Assembly (NCBI RefSeq): GCF_002879535.1
Contig: NZ_PNOT02000019.1
Location: 1-35,807 of the forward strand
Direction of reading: 5' to 3'
DNA from: Mesorhizobium intechi
GTDB lineage: Bacteria; Pseudomonadota; Alphaproteobacteria; Rhizobiales; Rhizobiaceae
DNA length: 35,807 nucleotides
Shown here: positions 7,743 through 18,491 of the stretch, one piece after another
Position numbering within the stretch: the first letter of the stretch is position 1
How the letters are laid out: every line of letters begins with the position of its first letter
Notes under the pieces: model-generated
What the model saw: the letters and a program-made list of their open reading frames with translations, nothing else
Told to the model about the DNA's origin: nothing
The model's database searches: none
Program-made: the position numbers and the translations under genes

Positions 7743-9035
7743 ATGGATCGCATCAGAATTGTCGGCGGCAACAAGCTTGCCGGAAGCATTCCGATCTCGG
7801 GCGCGAAAAACGCCGCCTTGCCGCTGATGATCGCCTCGCTGCTGACCGACGACACGCTGACGCTGGAAAACGTGCCGCATCTGGCCGATGTCGAGCAGTT
7901 GATCCGGATCCTCGGCAATCACGGCGTCGATTACTCGGTCAATGGCCGCCGCGAGAAGCAGAATGAAGGCTATTCGCGCACCATCAACTTCTCCGCCCGC
8001 AACATCGTCGACACGACGGCGCCTTACGAGCTGGTGTCGAAGATGCGGGCGTCGTTCTGGGTGATCGGGCCGCTGCTGGCCCGCATGGGCGAGGCCAAGG
8101 TATCGCTGCCCGGCGGCTGCGCCATCGGCACGCGCCCGGTCGACCTGTTCCTCGAAGGCCTGCAGGCGCTTGGCGCCGATCTCGACGTCGACACCGGCTA
8201 TGTCATCGCCAAGACCAAGAATGGCCGCCTGGTCGGCAACCGCTACGTCTTCCCCAAGGTCTCGGTGGGCGCCACCCATGTGCTGATGATGGCGGCTTCG
8301 CTGGCCAAGGGCGAGACAGTGCTGGAAAACGCCGCCTGCGAGCCTGAAATCGTCAACCTCGCCGAATGCCTCAACGCCATGGGCGCAAGGATTTCCGGCG
8401 CCGGCACACCTGTTATCACCATTGACGGCGTCGAATCGCTGTCGGGTGCGCGCGTGCGCGTCATCCCCGACCGCATCGAGACCGGCACCTATGCCATGGC
8501 TGTCGCCATGACCGGCGGCGACGTCGTGCTCGAAGGCGCGCGGCCAGAGCTGTTGCAGACCGCGCTGGACGTGATTTCGCAGACTGGTGCCGAGATCACC
8601 CAGACCAATTCCGGCATCCGCGTGAAGCGCAACGGCGCCGGCATTTCGCCCGTCGACGTGACGACAGCGCCTTTCCCGGCCTTCCCGACCGACCTGCAGG
8701 CACAGTTCATGGGCCTGATGACGATGGCCAAGGGCAAGTCGCGCATCACCGAGACGATCTTCGAAAATCGCTTCATGCACGTCCAAGAACTGGCCCGGCT
8801 GGGCGCCCACATCACGCTTTCGGGCCAGACGGCGATCGTCGACGGTGTGGCGAAGCTGAAAGGCGCGCCGGTCATGGCAACCGACCTTCGCGCTTCCGTC
8901 TCGCTGGTCATCGCCGGCCTCGCCGCCGAAGGCGAGACCACGGTCAACCGCGTCTACCATCTCGACCGCGGCTTCGAGCGGCTGGAGGAAAAACTGTCCA
9001 ACTGCGGCGCGGTGATCGAGCGCATTTCGGCCTGA
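7743..9035 (+). CDS. murA: UDP-N-acetylglucosamine 1-carboxyvinyltransferase (MurA)
   Basis: Cytoplasmic enzyme that transfers enolpyruvate from phosphoenolpyruvate to UDP-GlcNAc, the first committed step of peptidoglycan synthesis and the target of fosfomycin. The 430 residues match the family's usual length. Visible are the substrate-binding K22-N23 in GAKNAALP, the active-site cysteine at residue 126 in [15 protein letters not shown], and the C-terminal [17 protein letters not shown]. The cysteine is of the fosfomycin-sensitive type, not aspartate. GAGAGGGA lies about 10 bp before the ATG. It heads the rhizobial murA - DUF2948 - hisD block. Confidence 0.97.
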   Translation: MDRIRIVGGNKLAGSIPISGAKNAALPLMIASLLTDDTLTLENVPHLADVEQLIRILGNHGVDYSVNGRREKQNEGYSRTINFSARNIVDTTAPYELVSKMRASFWVIGPLLARMGEAKVSLPGGCAIGTRPVDLFLEGLQALGADLDVDTGYVIAKTKNGRLVGNRYVFPKVSVGATHVLMMAASLAKGETVLENAACEPEIVNLAECLNAMGARISGAGTPVITIDGVESLSGARVRVIPDRIETGTYAMAVAMTGGDVVLEGARPELLQTALDVISQTGAEITQTNSGIRVKRNGAGISPVDVTTAPFPAFPTDLQAQFMGLMTMAKGKSRITETIFENRFMHVQELARLGAHITLSGQTAIVDGVAKLKGAPVMATDLRASVSLVIAGLAAEGETTVNRVYHLDRGFERLEEKLSNCGAVIERISA

Positions 9036-9103
9036 CAGTCGAGCGGCGGCAGCGTCGGGCGGAGACTGCCCGTAAGGCCTTCATCCGCTGCCAGCACCGC
9101 AAA

Positions 9104-9123
9104 CCCGAGGCAATTGGCTCGGG
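9104..9123 (+). terminator. Weak hairpin between murA and the DUF2948 gene
   Basis: CCCGAG and CTCGGG pair around an 8-base loop in the 167-bp spacer. No T run follows. Termination is possible but not shown. Confidence 0.25.
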
Positions 9124-9202
9124 TCGAAGTCGTGTCGCGGTTGCACCGGCCGGAAAGACCGCCTAACAGAGGGCTGAAACCAACCTTAGGTGCAAATTCC
9201 GC

Positions 9203-9634
9203 ATGGCCCTCAAGCTTATCGCGCTCGACGACCAGGATCTGAGCATCGTCTCGGCCCATGTCCAGGACGCCGTGATGAAGGTGTCGGATCTTGAATTCCT
9301 GCCTGCGGCCAAGCGTTTCGTGCTGACCATGAACCGTTTCGTCTGGGAGGCGAAGTCGGGTCTGTTCCGCCAGCACAATGAACGGCGGCAGGCCGTTCTG
9401 CATTTCGACCGGGTGCTGGGCGCCAAGACCAACGGCATTGCCCGCGACAAGCCGGCCGAGGTGCTTTCCCTGCTGGCGATCAGCTTCATCGAGATCAGCA
9501 GGCCGGCCGGCATCGTCGAACTCATCTTTTCGGGCGGCGGCACCATCATGCTCGATGTCGAATGCATCGAGGCCCGCCTTGCCGATATAGGCGGCGCGTG
9601 GGAAGCCACGTCGCGCCCAATTCACAAGGCTTGA
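9203..9634 (+). CDS. DUF2948 family protein
   Basis: A 143-residue cytoplasmic protein beginning MALKLIALDDQDLSIVSAHV and containing VSDLEFLPAAKRFVLTMNRF, characteristic of DUF2948. Alphaproteobacterial members regularly lie between murA and hisD; no biochemical function is established. It is separated from hisD by only 7 bp, so the two are probably co-transcribed. There is no signal peptide or membrane segment. Confidence 0.9.
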   Translation: MALKLIALDDQDLSIVSAHVQDAVMKVSDLEFLPAAKRFVLTMNRFVWEAKSGLFRQHNERRQAVLHFDRVLGAKTNGIARDKPAEVLSLLAISFIEISRPAGIVELIFSGGGTIMLDVECIEARLADIGGAWEATSRPIHKA

Positions 9635-9641
9635 GCGCGCC

Positions 9642-10934
9642 ATGGCCATCACGCTTCGCCAGTGCGACGCCGATTTCGAGCAGCGCTTCGCCGCTTTCCT
9701 GACGACCAAGCGGGAAGTGTCCGAGGATGTCGACGCAGCGGTTCGCCAGATCATCGCGCGCGTGCGCGCCGAGGGTGACGCGGCACTGATCGACTACACG
9801 CAACGGTTCGATCGGGCCAATTTGAAGAGCCTCGGCATTGCCGTGTCGAAGCAAGACATTGCGGCCGCATACGAGACGGCCGATCCAAAGGCGATCGAAG
9901 CCCTCGAATTCGCACGCGATCGCATCCGCTCCCACCACGAGCGGCAGCGGCCGAAGGACGATCGCTACACCGATGCCGCCGGGGTCGAGCTCGGCTGGCG
10001 CTGGACAGCGGTCGAGGCCGTCGGGCTCTATGTGCCGGGCGGGACGGCGAGCTATCCAAGCTCGGTGCTGATGAACGCCGTACCGGCCCGGGTGGCGGGC
10101 GTCGAGCGCGTTGTCATGGTTGTGCCGGCCCCGGATGGCATCATCAATCCGCTGGTGCTGGTGGCGGCCGACATATCAGGCGTGACCGAAATCTACCGCG
10201 TCGGCGGCGCGCACGCGATCGCTGCCCTTGCCTATGGCACAGAGACCATAAGACCGGTCGCCAAGATCGTCGGACCGGGCAATGCCTATGTCGCGGCGGC
10301 CAAACGCCAGGTGTTCGGCACGGTCGGCATCGACATGATTGCTGGCCCCTCGGAAGTGCTCGTGGTGGCCGACGGCAACAACAATCCCGACTGGATCGCT
10401 GCCGATCTGCTGGCCCAGGCCGAGCACGACGTGTCGGCGCAATCGATCCTGATCACCGATGATCCGGCCTTCGGCAAGGCGGTCGAACAGGCAGTCGAAC
10501 GCCAATTGCAGACCCTGCCGCGCGGTGAAACCGCAGCAGCGAGCTGGCGCGATTTTGGCGCGGTGATCGAGGTCGCGACCATCGAGGCCGCGCTGCCGCT
10601 GGTCGACCGCATCGCCGCGGAACATGTCGAACTGGCCATCGACGATGCCGAAGGTTTCCTGTCGCGGATGCGCAATGCAGGCGCCGTCTTTCTGGGGCGC
10701 CACACGCCGGAAGCCATCGGCGACTATGTCGGCGGCTCCAACCACGTGCTGCCGACCGCGCGCTCGGCGCGCTTCTCGTCGGGCCTGTCCGTGCTCGATT
10801 TCGTCAAGCGCACCTCGATCTTGAAACTCGGGTCGGAGCAGTTGCGCGCGCTGGCGCCGGCCGCCATCGCGCTCGCCAAGGCGGAAGGGCTCGACGCGCA
10901 TGGCCGGTCCGTCGCCATCCGGCTGAACATGTAG
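9642..10934 (+). CDS. hisD: Histidinol dehydrogenase (HisD)
   Basis: Catalyses the last two steps of histidine synthesis, L-histidinol to L-histidine with two NAD+ reductions; a zinc enzyme of the cytoplasm. The 430 residues are normal for the family. Diagnostic segments are GLYVPGGTASYPSSVLMNAV, VGPGNAYVAAAKRQVFG, IAGPSEVLVVAD, AEHD, the catalytic Glu-His pair in AEHVELAIDDAEG (about residues 326-328), and GDYVGGSNHVLPT. It lies in a tight run with DUF2948 before it and UPF0262 6 bp after it. Confidence 0.97.
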   Translation: MAITLRQCDADFEQRFAAFLTTKREVSEDVDAAVRQIIARVRAEGDAALIDYTQRFDRANLKSLGIAVSKQDIAAAYETADPKAIEALEFARDRIRSHHERQRPKDDRYTDAAGVELGWRWTAVEAVGLYVPGGTASYPSSVLMNAVPARVAGVERVVMVVPAPDGIINPLVLVAADISGVTEIYRVGGAHAIAALAYGTETIRPVAKIVGPGNAYVAAAKRQVFGTVGIDMIAGPSEVLVVADGNNNPDWIAADLLAQAEHDVSAQSILITDDPAFGKAVEQAVERQLQTLPRGETAAASWRDFGAVIEVATIEAALPLVDRIAAEHVELAIDDAEGFLSRMRNAGAVFLGRHTPEAIGDYVGGSNHVLPTARSARFSSGLSVLDFVKRTSILKLGSEQLRALAPAAIALAKAEGLDAHGRSVAIRLNM

Positions 10935-10940
10935 GCTGAG

Positions 10941-11426
10941 ATGACGGGATCCGATCAAACCCGCGCAAAACTGATCGATGTCGAACTCGATGAATCGATC
11001 GGCCGTTCGACACCCGACGTCGAGCATGAGCGGGCGGTGGCGATCTTCGACCTGATCGAAGAGAACAGTTTTCAGCCCGTCAACGACAGCGGCGCCGGCC
11101 CCTACCGGCTGAAACTGTCGCTGGCCGAGCAGCGCCTGGTCTTTGCCGTATCACGCGAGGACGGCACCGCAGTGGTCACCCACATCCTGTCGCTGACGCC
11201 GCTCAGGCGCATCGTCAAGGATTACTACATGATCTGCGAGAGCTACTACGACGCCATCCGCTCCTCGACGCCGAGCCATATCGAGGCGATCGATATGGGC
11301 CGGCGCGGCTTGCACAATGAAGGTTCGCAGACACTGATGGACCGGCTCTCCGGCAAGATCGACATCGACTTCGATACGGCGCGCCGGCTGTTCACGCTGG
11401 TCTGCGTGCTGCACTGGCGGGGCTAG
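10941..11426 (+). CDS. UPF0262 family protein
   Basis: A 161-residue protein with the conserved core [39 protein letters not shown] and [13 protein letters not shown], diagnostic of UPF0262, a family limited to alphaproteobacteria and usually found directly after hisD. Its biochemical role is unknown. Its C-terminal coding sequence probably overlaps or abuts the start of the next gene. Confidence 0.92.
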   Translation: MTGSDQTRAKLIDVELDESIGRSTPDVEHERAVAIFDLIEENSFQPVNDSGAGPYRLKLSLAEQRLVFAVSREDGTAVVTHILSLTPLRRIVKDYYMICESYYDAIRSSTPSHIEAIDMGRRGLHNEGSQTLMDRLSGKIDIDFDTARRLFTLVCVLHWRG

Positions 11427-11428
11427 CC

Positions 11429-11884
11429 CTGGTACCCGGCGCCCTGCCCCGCTCGATCCTGTTCGTGTGCGGCATGAATGCCGTGCGCTCGCCAATGGCC
11501 GAGCAACTGGCGCGCCGGATGCTGCCCGCCACCATCTTCGTCGCCTCGGCCGGCGTACGCGCGGGCGAGCGCGACCCGTTCGTCGATGCCGTGCTGGCGG
11601 AGGAAGGCCTGTCGCTGGGCGAGCGTCATCCCAGGACGCTGGACGATCTCGAGGACGACTATTTCGACCTGATCGTGACGCTGGCGCCGGAGGCGCACCA
11701 TGCCGCGCTGGAACTCACCCGCTCGCTCGCCGTCGAGGTCGAATACTGGCCGACACAGGACCCGACCAATGCCGGCGGCACGCGCGAACAGATCATGGCG
11801 GCCTACCGCGACGTGCGCGAACGGCTGAAGTTGCGCATAAGCCGACGTTTCTTGCTTCCAGACACAAGAAACACGGCGGATTAA
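11429..11884 (+). CDS. Low-molecular-weight protein-tyrosine-phosphatase / arsenate-reductase family protein (start uncertain)
   Basis: The P-loop C-X5-R-S (CGMNAVRSPMAEQLA) and a later DYFDLIVTLAPEAHH and WPTQDPT identify the low-molecular-weight phosphatase fold. The only standard start in frame is a GTG at 11465, which would put the catalytic cysteine at residue 2 and remove the first beta strand (RSILFV). The frame stays open upstream to 11321 with no ATG, GTG or TTG. I therefore propose a CTG start at 11429, just after the UPF0262 stop and preceded by GGCGGGG; this is inference. Product: about 151 residues, cytoplasmic, substrate unknown. It sits between UPF0262 and infA as in other rhizobia. 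Confidence 0.7.
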   Translation: MVPGALPRSILFVCGMNAVRSPMAEQLARRMLPATIFVASAGVRAGERDPFVDAVLAEEGLSLGERHPRTLDDLEDDYFDLIVTLAPEAHHAALELTRSLAVEVEYWPTQDPTNAGGTREQIMAAYRDVRERLKLRISRRFLLPDTRNTAD

Positions 11885-11935
11885 GCGTGTTCACAAGCGG
11901 ACGATTATCATATAGGTTCCGCCGAAATTCCGGCT

Positions 11936-11982
11936 AGAGTCGGATGATTTCAGGTCTGTTCGACCTGAAATCATCCGACTCT
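11936..11982 (+). repeat. Extragenic palindrome, perfect 21-bp arms
   Basis: Left arm 11936-11956 (begins AGAGTCGGATG) and right arm 11962-11982 are perfect reverse complements around a 5-base loop. It is a short interspersed palindrome, placed between the phosphatase gene and infA. It could form a very stable hairpin in RNA. Confidence 0.9.
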
Positions 11983-11993
11983 AAACCAAGAAG

Positions 11994-12046
11994 TAGAGCA
12001 TGATGTCGTCCGAAAACCGCTTCACACTTTTCGGCATCATGCTCTA
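11994..12046 (+). repeat. Rhizobiales RIME-type extragenic palindrome
   Basis: Outer arms TAGAGCATGATG (11994-12005) and CATCATGCTCTA (12035-12046) are perfect; inner arms CCGAAAA and TTTTCGG pair as well. This GAGCATGATG...CATCATGCTC design, with the AAAACCGCTTCACAC loop, is a common interspersed element of rhizobia. It lies 12 bp after the previous palindrome and 34 bp before infA, so infA transcripts may begin after it or carry it in the leader. Confidence 0.88.
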
Positions 12047-12080
12047 GGCGCTGGAACTGCAATCCAAGCAAAGGTATCGA

Positions 12081-12299
12081 ATGCCGAAGGAAGAAGTCCT
12101 CGAGTTTCCGGGTGTCGTGACGGAATTGTTGCCGAACGCGATGTTCCGGGTGAAGCTCGAAAACGAACACGAGATCATCGCCCATACGGCCGGCCGCATG
12201 CGCAAGAACCGCATCCGCGTGCTGACCGGCGACAAGGTTCTGGTCGAGATGACGCCATACGACCTGACCAAGGGCCGCATCACCTACCGCTTCAAGTAA
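12081..12299 (+). CDS. infA: Translation initiation factor IF-1
   Basis: A 72-residue protein of the S1/OB fold that binds the 30S A site and assists initiation. The sequence [20 protein letters not shown], then [20 protein letters not shown] and [20 protein letters not shown], is the canonical IF-1. Length and start are as usual. It is preceded by two palindromes and followed 23 bp later by maf. Confidence 0.98.
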
Positions 12300-12322
12300 G
12301 ATCAAGGCTCGACTGATCCGCG

Positions 12323-12949
12323 ATGAGCATTTTGCAGAAGCTGGTGCTTGCCTCGGGTTCGCCGCGCCGCATCGAACTGTTGCAGCAGGCCGGCATCGAG
12401 CCGGACCGTATCCTGCCAGCCGATATCGACGAAACGCCCCTGCGGGCCGAGCATCCGCGCTCGCTCGCCAAGCGGCTGTCGAAGGAAAAGGCCGAGAAGG
12501 CGTTCGCCTCGCTGAACACCGAAACGGATCATGCGCCAAGCTTCGTGCTGGCCGCCGACACCGTGGTCGCGGTCGGGCGGCGCATCCTGCCCAAGGCCGA
12601 GACGCTGGACGATGCCGCCAACTGCCTCGGTTTGTTGTCCGGCCGCTCGCACCGGGTCTATTCCGGCATCTGCCTGATCACACCAGGCGGCAAGCTGCGC
12701 CAGCGACTGGTCGAAACGCGGGTGCGTTTCAAGCGGCTGCCGCGCGAGGAGATCGAAGCCTATGTCGCCTCGGGCGAATGGCGAGGCAAGGCCGGCGGCT
12801 ATGCCGTCCAAGGTCTCGCCGGCTCGTTCGTCGTCAAGCTCGTCGGCTCCTACACCAACATCGTCGGCCTGCCGCTCTATGAGACGGTGGCGTTGCTATC
12901 GGGCGAAGGCTTCAAGATCCATCAGAACTGGCTGACCGCACGGCCATGA
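12323..12949 (+). CDS. maf: Maf family nucleoside triphosphate pyrophosphatase
   Basis: Hydrolyses non-canonical or modified nucleoside triphosphates to monophosphates (family knowledge). The 208-residue protein shows the N-terminal substrate loop [17 protein letters not shown], the DIDE segment, the AADTVV motif ([13 protein letters not shown]), the HRVYSGI segment and the C-terminal [16 protein letters not shown]. These are the standard Maf markers. Which of the dTTP/UTP (YhdE) or m7GTP (YceF) activities it has is not decided here. Its stop overlaps the yacG start (ATGA), so the two are translationally coupled. Confidence 0.93.
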   Translation: MSILQKLVLASGSPRRIELLQQAGIEPDRILPADIDETPLRAEHPRSLAKRLSKEKAEKAFASLNTETDHAPSFVLAADTVVAVGRRILPKAETLDDAANCLGLLSGRSHRVYSGICLITPGGKLRQRLVETRVRFKRLPREEIEAYVASGEWRGKAGGYAVQGLAGSFVVKLVGSYTNIVGLPLYETVALLSGEGFKIHQNWLTARP

Positions 12950-13143
12950 ATTCCGACTCCAAAATCACGCCGCTGCGGCCGAAGCGCCCCTGCCCCGAAT
13001 GCGGCAAGCCGTCGGCGCGCGACACCTTTCCGTTCTGCTCGGCCCGCTGCAAGGACATCGACCTCAACCGCTGGCTGAAGGGCGCCTATGTCATCAAGGC
13101 CCGCGACGACGAGGAAGACCCCGACGCCGACGGTCCCAAGTAA
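12946..13143 (+). CDS. yacG: DNA gyrase inhibitor YacG (zinc-binding)
   Basis: A 65-residue protein with the C-X2-C-X15-C-X3-C zinc site ([20 protein letters not shown]) and the conserved [14 protein letters not shown]. Family members bind GyrB and block DNA binding by gyrase. The start overlaps the end of maf by four bases, and the acidic C-terminus ([10 protein letters not shown]) is typical. It closes the housekeeping run; the next gene is convergent, 15 bp away. Confidence 0.93.
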   Translation: MNSDSKITPLRPKRPCPECGKPSARDTFPFCSARCKDIDLNRWLKGAYVIKARDDEEDPDADGPK

Positions 13144-13176
13144 GACCGGGATCGCCCGTCAGGCGGCCTCGGTCTT
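13142..13176. terminator. Possible bidirectional terminator between yacG and agaL2
   Basis: An imperfect hairpin with outer arms AAGACCG and CGGTCTT spans the stop of yacG and the last codons of the convergent glycosidase gene. It is GC-rich and lacks a long T run. The position fits, but the evidence is moderate. Confidence 0.35.
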
Positions 13177-14529
13177 GCGGCTCACGCGCGCCCAGGCCGG
13201 CAGCCAGTCGCGGTGGGCGGCCAGGAGATCATCGACCAGCGACCAGATCTGGTCGAGATCGAGTTCGGCAGCCGTGTGCGGGTCCATCATCGCGGCGTGG
13301 TAGATGTGCTCGCGGTTCTCGCTCATCAGCGCCCGCACCGTCAGTTCCTGGACGTTGATGTTGGTGCGGATCAGCGCCGTCAACTGCGGCGGCAGATCGC
13401 CTATATAGGTCGGCTGGATGCCGGAGGCATCGACCAGGCATGGCACTTCGGCGGCGCAGTCGCGGGGCAGCGAGGTGATGCAGCCATTGTTGCGGACATT
13501 GCCGTAGATCACCGACGGCTCGCCGGTCCAGACCGAGTTCATGATCGAGGAGGCATACTCCCTGGACTCCTCGACCTCGATGCGTTGGGCCGAGCGGTAA
13601 GCCTGCGCCTGGTCTTTCCAGCGCTCGATCTGCTCGATGCAGCGCTTGGGGTATTCGTCGAGTGGAATACCGTATTTCTCGATCAGATCGGGGCGACCCT
13701 CCTTGATAAAATAGGGGGTGTATTCGGCGAAATGCTCCGAGCTTTCGGTGACGAAATAGCCGAGCCTGGTCAGCATCTCGTAGCGCACCTTGTTGGGGCA
13801 GCGCGGATTCCAGCCGGGTTTTGGCGCGCGGCCTTCGCGATAGGCGCGCACGAGATCCGGATAGAGGTCGCGGTAGGAGCCGTCGGGCTGGCGGTGCTCG
13901 AATTTCAGGTAGAAGGCCATGTGGTTGATGCCGGCCGAGCGGTAGCGGATGTCCTCGTAGGGAAGGCCGAGATCATGCGCCAGTTCCATCGCCGTGCCCT
14001 GCACCGAATGGCAGAGGCCGACCTGCTTGATAGTGGGGTACTTCTCCGAAATCGCCCAGGTATTGATCGCCATCGGGTTGACGTATTGCAGCATGATCGC
14101 CTCGGGGCAGACCGCGAGCATGTCCTCGCAGATCTTCCACAGGTGCGGCACGGTCCTCAGGCCGCGCATGATACCGCCGACGCCGAGCGTGTCGGCGATC
14201 GTCTGGCGCAGGCCGTATTTCTTCGGCACTTCGAAGTCGGTGACTGTGCAGGGCTCGTAGCCGCCGATCTGGAAGGCGACGACGACGAAATCGGCCCCGG
14301 CAAGTGCCTTGCGCTGGTCGGAATAGGTCTCGGCCTTCGCCTTCACGCCGAGCGTCGCGATCAGCTTGTTGACGACGATGGCGCTCTCTTCCAGCCGTTG
14401 CGGATTAATGTCCATCAGCGCGATCGTCGCGCCCGAGAGGGCTGGCCGCTGCAGCACGTCGCCGACAATGTTCTTCATGAACACGGTCGAGCCGGCGCCG
14501 ATGAAAGTGATCCTGGGATGTCTTGCCAT
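13159..14529 (-). CDS. agaL2: GH4 family alpha-galactosidase (AgaL2-like)
   Basis: NAD+- and metal-dependent glycosidase of family GH4, acting in the cytoplasm on imported alpha-galactosides such as melibiose or raffinose (assigned from the locus). The start at 14529 has GGAGG upstream; the frame extends further but into agpD. The 456 residues show the NAD-binding GAGSTVF (residues 11-17), the metal ligands C173 in GLCHSV and H203 in INHMAF, and the C-terminal NINVQELTVRALMSENREHI. It is the last gene of the six-gene leftward operon, 19 bp after agpD. A second GH4 enzyme lies at its head. GH4 also contains alpha-glucosidases and alpha-glucuronidases, so the substrate is inference. Confidence 0.85.
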   Translation of the reverse strand: MARHPRITFIGAGSTVFMKNIVGDVLQRPALSGATIALMDINPQRLEESAIVVNKLIATLGVKAKAETYSDQRKALAGADFVVVAFQIGGYEPCTVTDFEVPKKYGLRQTIADTLGVGGIMRGLRTVPHLWKICEDMLAVCPEAIMLQYVNPMAINTWAISEKYPTIKQVGLCHSVQGTAMELAHDLGLPYEDIRYRSAGINHMAFYLKFEHRQPDGSYRDLYPDLVRAYREGRAPKPGWNPRCPNKVRYEMLTRLGYFVTESSEHFAEYTPYFIKEGRPDLIEKYGIPLDEYPKRCIEQIERWKDQAQAYRSAQRIEVEESREYASSIMNSVWTGEPSVIYGNVRNNGCITSLPRDCAAEVPCLVDASGIQPTYIGDLPPQLTALIRTNINVQELTVRALMSENREHIYHAAMMDPHTAAELDLDQIWSLVDDLLAAHRDWLPAWARVSRKTEAA

Positions 14530-14548
14530 ACTAACCTCCGGCATATGT

Positions 14549-16216
<1,668 letters not shown>

Positions 16217-16226
16217 CCCAGCCACC

Positions 16227-17366
16227 TCAATACGGATCGACGGCATCGCGCAGGCCGTCGCCCAGCGCGTTGAAGGCAAAAACGGTGGCGAGCACGAAGC
16301 CGACCGGCGACAGGATCCAGGGATAGGTGCCGATGACGGAGTAGGTCGCGGTGTCCTGCAGCATCAGGCCCCACGAGATCAGCGGTGGCTTGACCGCGAA
16401 GCCGAGGAACCCGAGAAAGGATTCGAGCAGCACCACCGTCGGGATCGCCAAGGTGACGGCGACGATCACGTGGCTCATTACATTGGGCAAGATGTGCTGC
16501 AGGATGATGCGCCGGTCTGTGGCGCCGACCGCCATGGCTGCGCGCACATATTCGATGCGCGCCAGCGCCAGCGTCTTGCCGCGCACCTCGCGCGACATCT
16601 GCGCCCAGCCCAGCGCCGACATGACGATGATGACGAAGGCGAGGAACACGTTGGTCGGCGCGGTGACGGGGATCAGCGTCGTCAGCGCCAGATAGAGCGG
16701 CAGTTGCGGGAAGGCCAGCACCAATTCGACGAAGCGCTGCATCCAGACATCGAAACGGCCACCGAAATAGCCGGAAACCATGCCGACGGTGGTGCCGATG
16801 ACGGTGATGATGAAGACGACGGTCAACGCGATCATCAGGGAAACCCGTGAGCCGTGGATGGCGCGCGACAGCACATCGCGGCCGAACTTGTCGGTGCCGA
16901 GGAAATGTACGGGCTGGCCGTCCGTCGAAGCGAAGAAATGCCGGTCCGCCGGGATCAGCCCGAAGAGCTTGTAGGGCGCGCCCTCGACGAAGAAGCCAAG
17001 CAGCCTCGGGTGGTCGTAGTCGGGGCCGACGACGGGCTGGAAGGTGACCGGATCGAGGTCGGCGGAATCGGCCAGCGCATAGACCCGCGGCCGGGCGACG
17101 AAATTGCCGTCCTTGTCGTGAAAGGAAGGCAGTTGCGGCGGGGCGAAGCCGACATCGGTCGCCTTCGGATCCATCGGCGCCAGGAATTCGGCGAACACAG
17201 CCATCACCAGCAGCAGCACGACGAGCCAGAGCCCGGCCATGCCGGTCCAGGAACGCTTCAGCCGGCGCCAGACGAGCGCGATATAGCTCTCATTGCCGCG
17301 CGCCGGCTTGGCGACGACGGGTCCTTCGGCCGGCAGCGGTGGGGGTGATGGATCGCGGGCTAGCAT
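16227..17366 (-). CDS. agpC: ABC transporter permease, OppC/DppC type (AgpC-like)
   Basis: A 379-residue inner-membrane permease. An N-terminal OppC segment (RRLKRSWTGMAGLWLVVLLL) is followed by a long periplasmic loop of about 110 residues, then LGTDKFGRDVLSRAIHGSRV and five membrane helices. The EAA-type cytoplasmic loop reads EYVRAAMAVGATDRRIILQH. The large loop after helix 1 is longer than in common DppC proteins and typical of the AgpC/YejE-like branch. Its ATG follows directly on the stop of agpB with no gap, so translation is coupled. Confidence 0.92.
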   Translation of the reverse strand: MLARDPSPPPLPAEGPVVAKPARGNESYIALVWRRLKRSWTGMAGLWLVVLLLVMAVFAEFLAPMDPKATDVGFAPPQLPSFHDKDGNFVARPRVYALADSADLDPVTFQPVVGPDYDHPRLLGFFVEGAPYKLFGLIPADRHFFASTDGQPVHFLGTDKFGRDVLSRAIHGSRVSLMIALTVVFIITVIGTTVGMVSGYFGGRFDVWMQRFVELVLAFPQLPLYLALTTLIPVTAPTNVFLAFVIIVMSALGWAQMSREVRGKTLALARIEYVRAAMAVGATDRRIILQHILPNVMSHVIVAVTLAIPTVVLLESFLGFLGFAVKPPLISWGLMLQDTATYSVIGTYPWILSPVGFVLATVFAFNALGDGLRDAVDPY

Positions 17367-18374
17367 CTAGCTCTCTCCGTATTGGCGGATGCGCGGGTCG
17401 AGCAGGACGAGCAGCATGTCGGCGATGATGTTGCCGACGATCAGCGTCGCCGACAGCACCATCATGAAGGTGGCGGTGACATAGACATCGCCGACCGCCA
17501 TCGAACCGACGATCGCCGGGCCGACGGTCGGCAGCGCGAAGATGATCGCCGTCTCGATCTCGCCGGTGAGCATGTAGGGCAGCACCACGCCCTGATACAT
17601 GACGAGCGGATGCAGTGCATTGGGCACGGCATGGCGCATGACGACAGCGCTGCCGGTCAGTCCCTTGGCTCTCGCCGTCTCGACATATTGCGCGTTGAGC
17701 GTATCCAGCAGATTGCCGCGCATGACGCGCATATTGTAGGCGAGGCCGCCGAAAGTGGCGATCGCCACCACCGGCCAGACATGCTTGACCAGGTCGACGA
17801 ACTTCGCCCACGACCACGGCGCGCCGCCAAATTGCGGCGAGAAGAAGCTGCCGATCTCCGACACGTTGAACTGGAAGACCAGGAGGTAGACGATGATCAG
17901 CGCCATCAGGAAGCGCGGCACGGTCATGCCGAGGAAGGCGATGGCCGAGAGCGTCGAGTCGATCCAGGTATACTGCCTTGTCGCGGCCCATATGCCGAAG
18001 GTGATGCCCAGCACCGAGGCGAGCAGATGGCAGACCAGCGCCAGGAGCAGCGTGCGCGGCAGGCGCTCGCCGACGACATCGGCCACCGGCTTGTTGTAGT
18101 AGAGGCTGTAGCCGAAATCGCCGCGAGTGATGATGCCGCCGATCCAGTTGAGATACTGGACGGGCAGCGGTTTATCGAGGCCGTGTTCGACGCGGTAGGC
18201 CTGCGCCTGCGCATCGGCCTCGGCGAAAGACGCGCCACCCTGGTTGATCAACTGCGAACGGATGTAGTCGGCATAGTCGCCAGGTGGCGCCTGGATGATG
18301 GCGAAGGTAACGAGGCTCAGGATTGCGAGGACCGGCATCGCCGACGCTATGCGCATAGCCAAGAATCGCAGCAT
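17367..18374 (-). CDS. agpB: ABC transporter permease, OppB/DppB type (AgpB-like)
   Basis: A 335-residue membrane protein with the OppB start (MLRFLAMRIASAMPVLAILS, then FAIIQAPPGDYADY), six predicted membrane helices, and the EAA-type loop QYVETARAKGLTGSAVVMRH. It forms the translocation pore with AgpC. The stop codon abuts the agpC start. A GC hairpin lies in the 117-bp gap to the binding-protein gene upstream, which would allow more binding protein than permease to be made. Confidence 0.92.
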   Translation of the reverse strand: MLRFLAMRIASAMPVLAILSLVTFAIIQAPPGDYADYIRSQLINQGGASFAEADAQAQAYRVEHGLDKPLPVQYLNWIGGIITRGDFGYSLYYNKPVADVVGERLPRTLLLALVCHLLASVLGITFGIWAATRQYTWIDSTLSAIAFLGMTVPRFLMALIIVYLLVFQFNVSEIGSFFSPQFGGAPWSWAKFVDLVKHVWPVVAIATFGGLAYNMRVMRGNLLDTLNAQYVETARAKGLTGSAVVMRHAVPNALHPLVMYQGVVLPYMLTGEIETAIIFALPTVGPAIVGSMAVGDVYVTATFMMVLSATLIVGNIIADMLLVLLDPRIRQYGES

Positions 18375-18439
18375 GGACGGCCGGCTTTCTCATTTCGTCG
18401 GACGCTCCCATCGAGGGGTCGTTCGGAGGGTTGCTCTGT

Positions 18440-18466
18440 CCCGGCCGCGCCAGCGGCGCGACCGGG
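18440..18466 (-). terminator. GC-rich hairpin between agpA and agpB
   Basis: Arms CCCGGCCGCGCC (18440-18451) and GGCGCGACCGGG (18455-18466) pair with one mismatch around a three-base loop. No T run is seen in the leftward direction. Such hairpins after a binding-protein gene commonly protect its mRNA and set the ratio to the permeases (family knowledge). Confidence 0.6.
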
Positions 18467-18491
18467 TCTCTCTTGGTCAGGGGAGGTAAAC

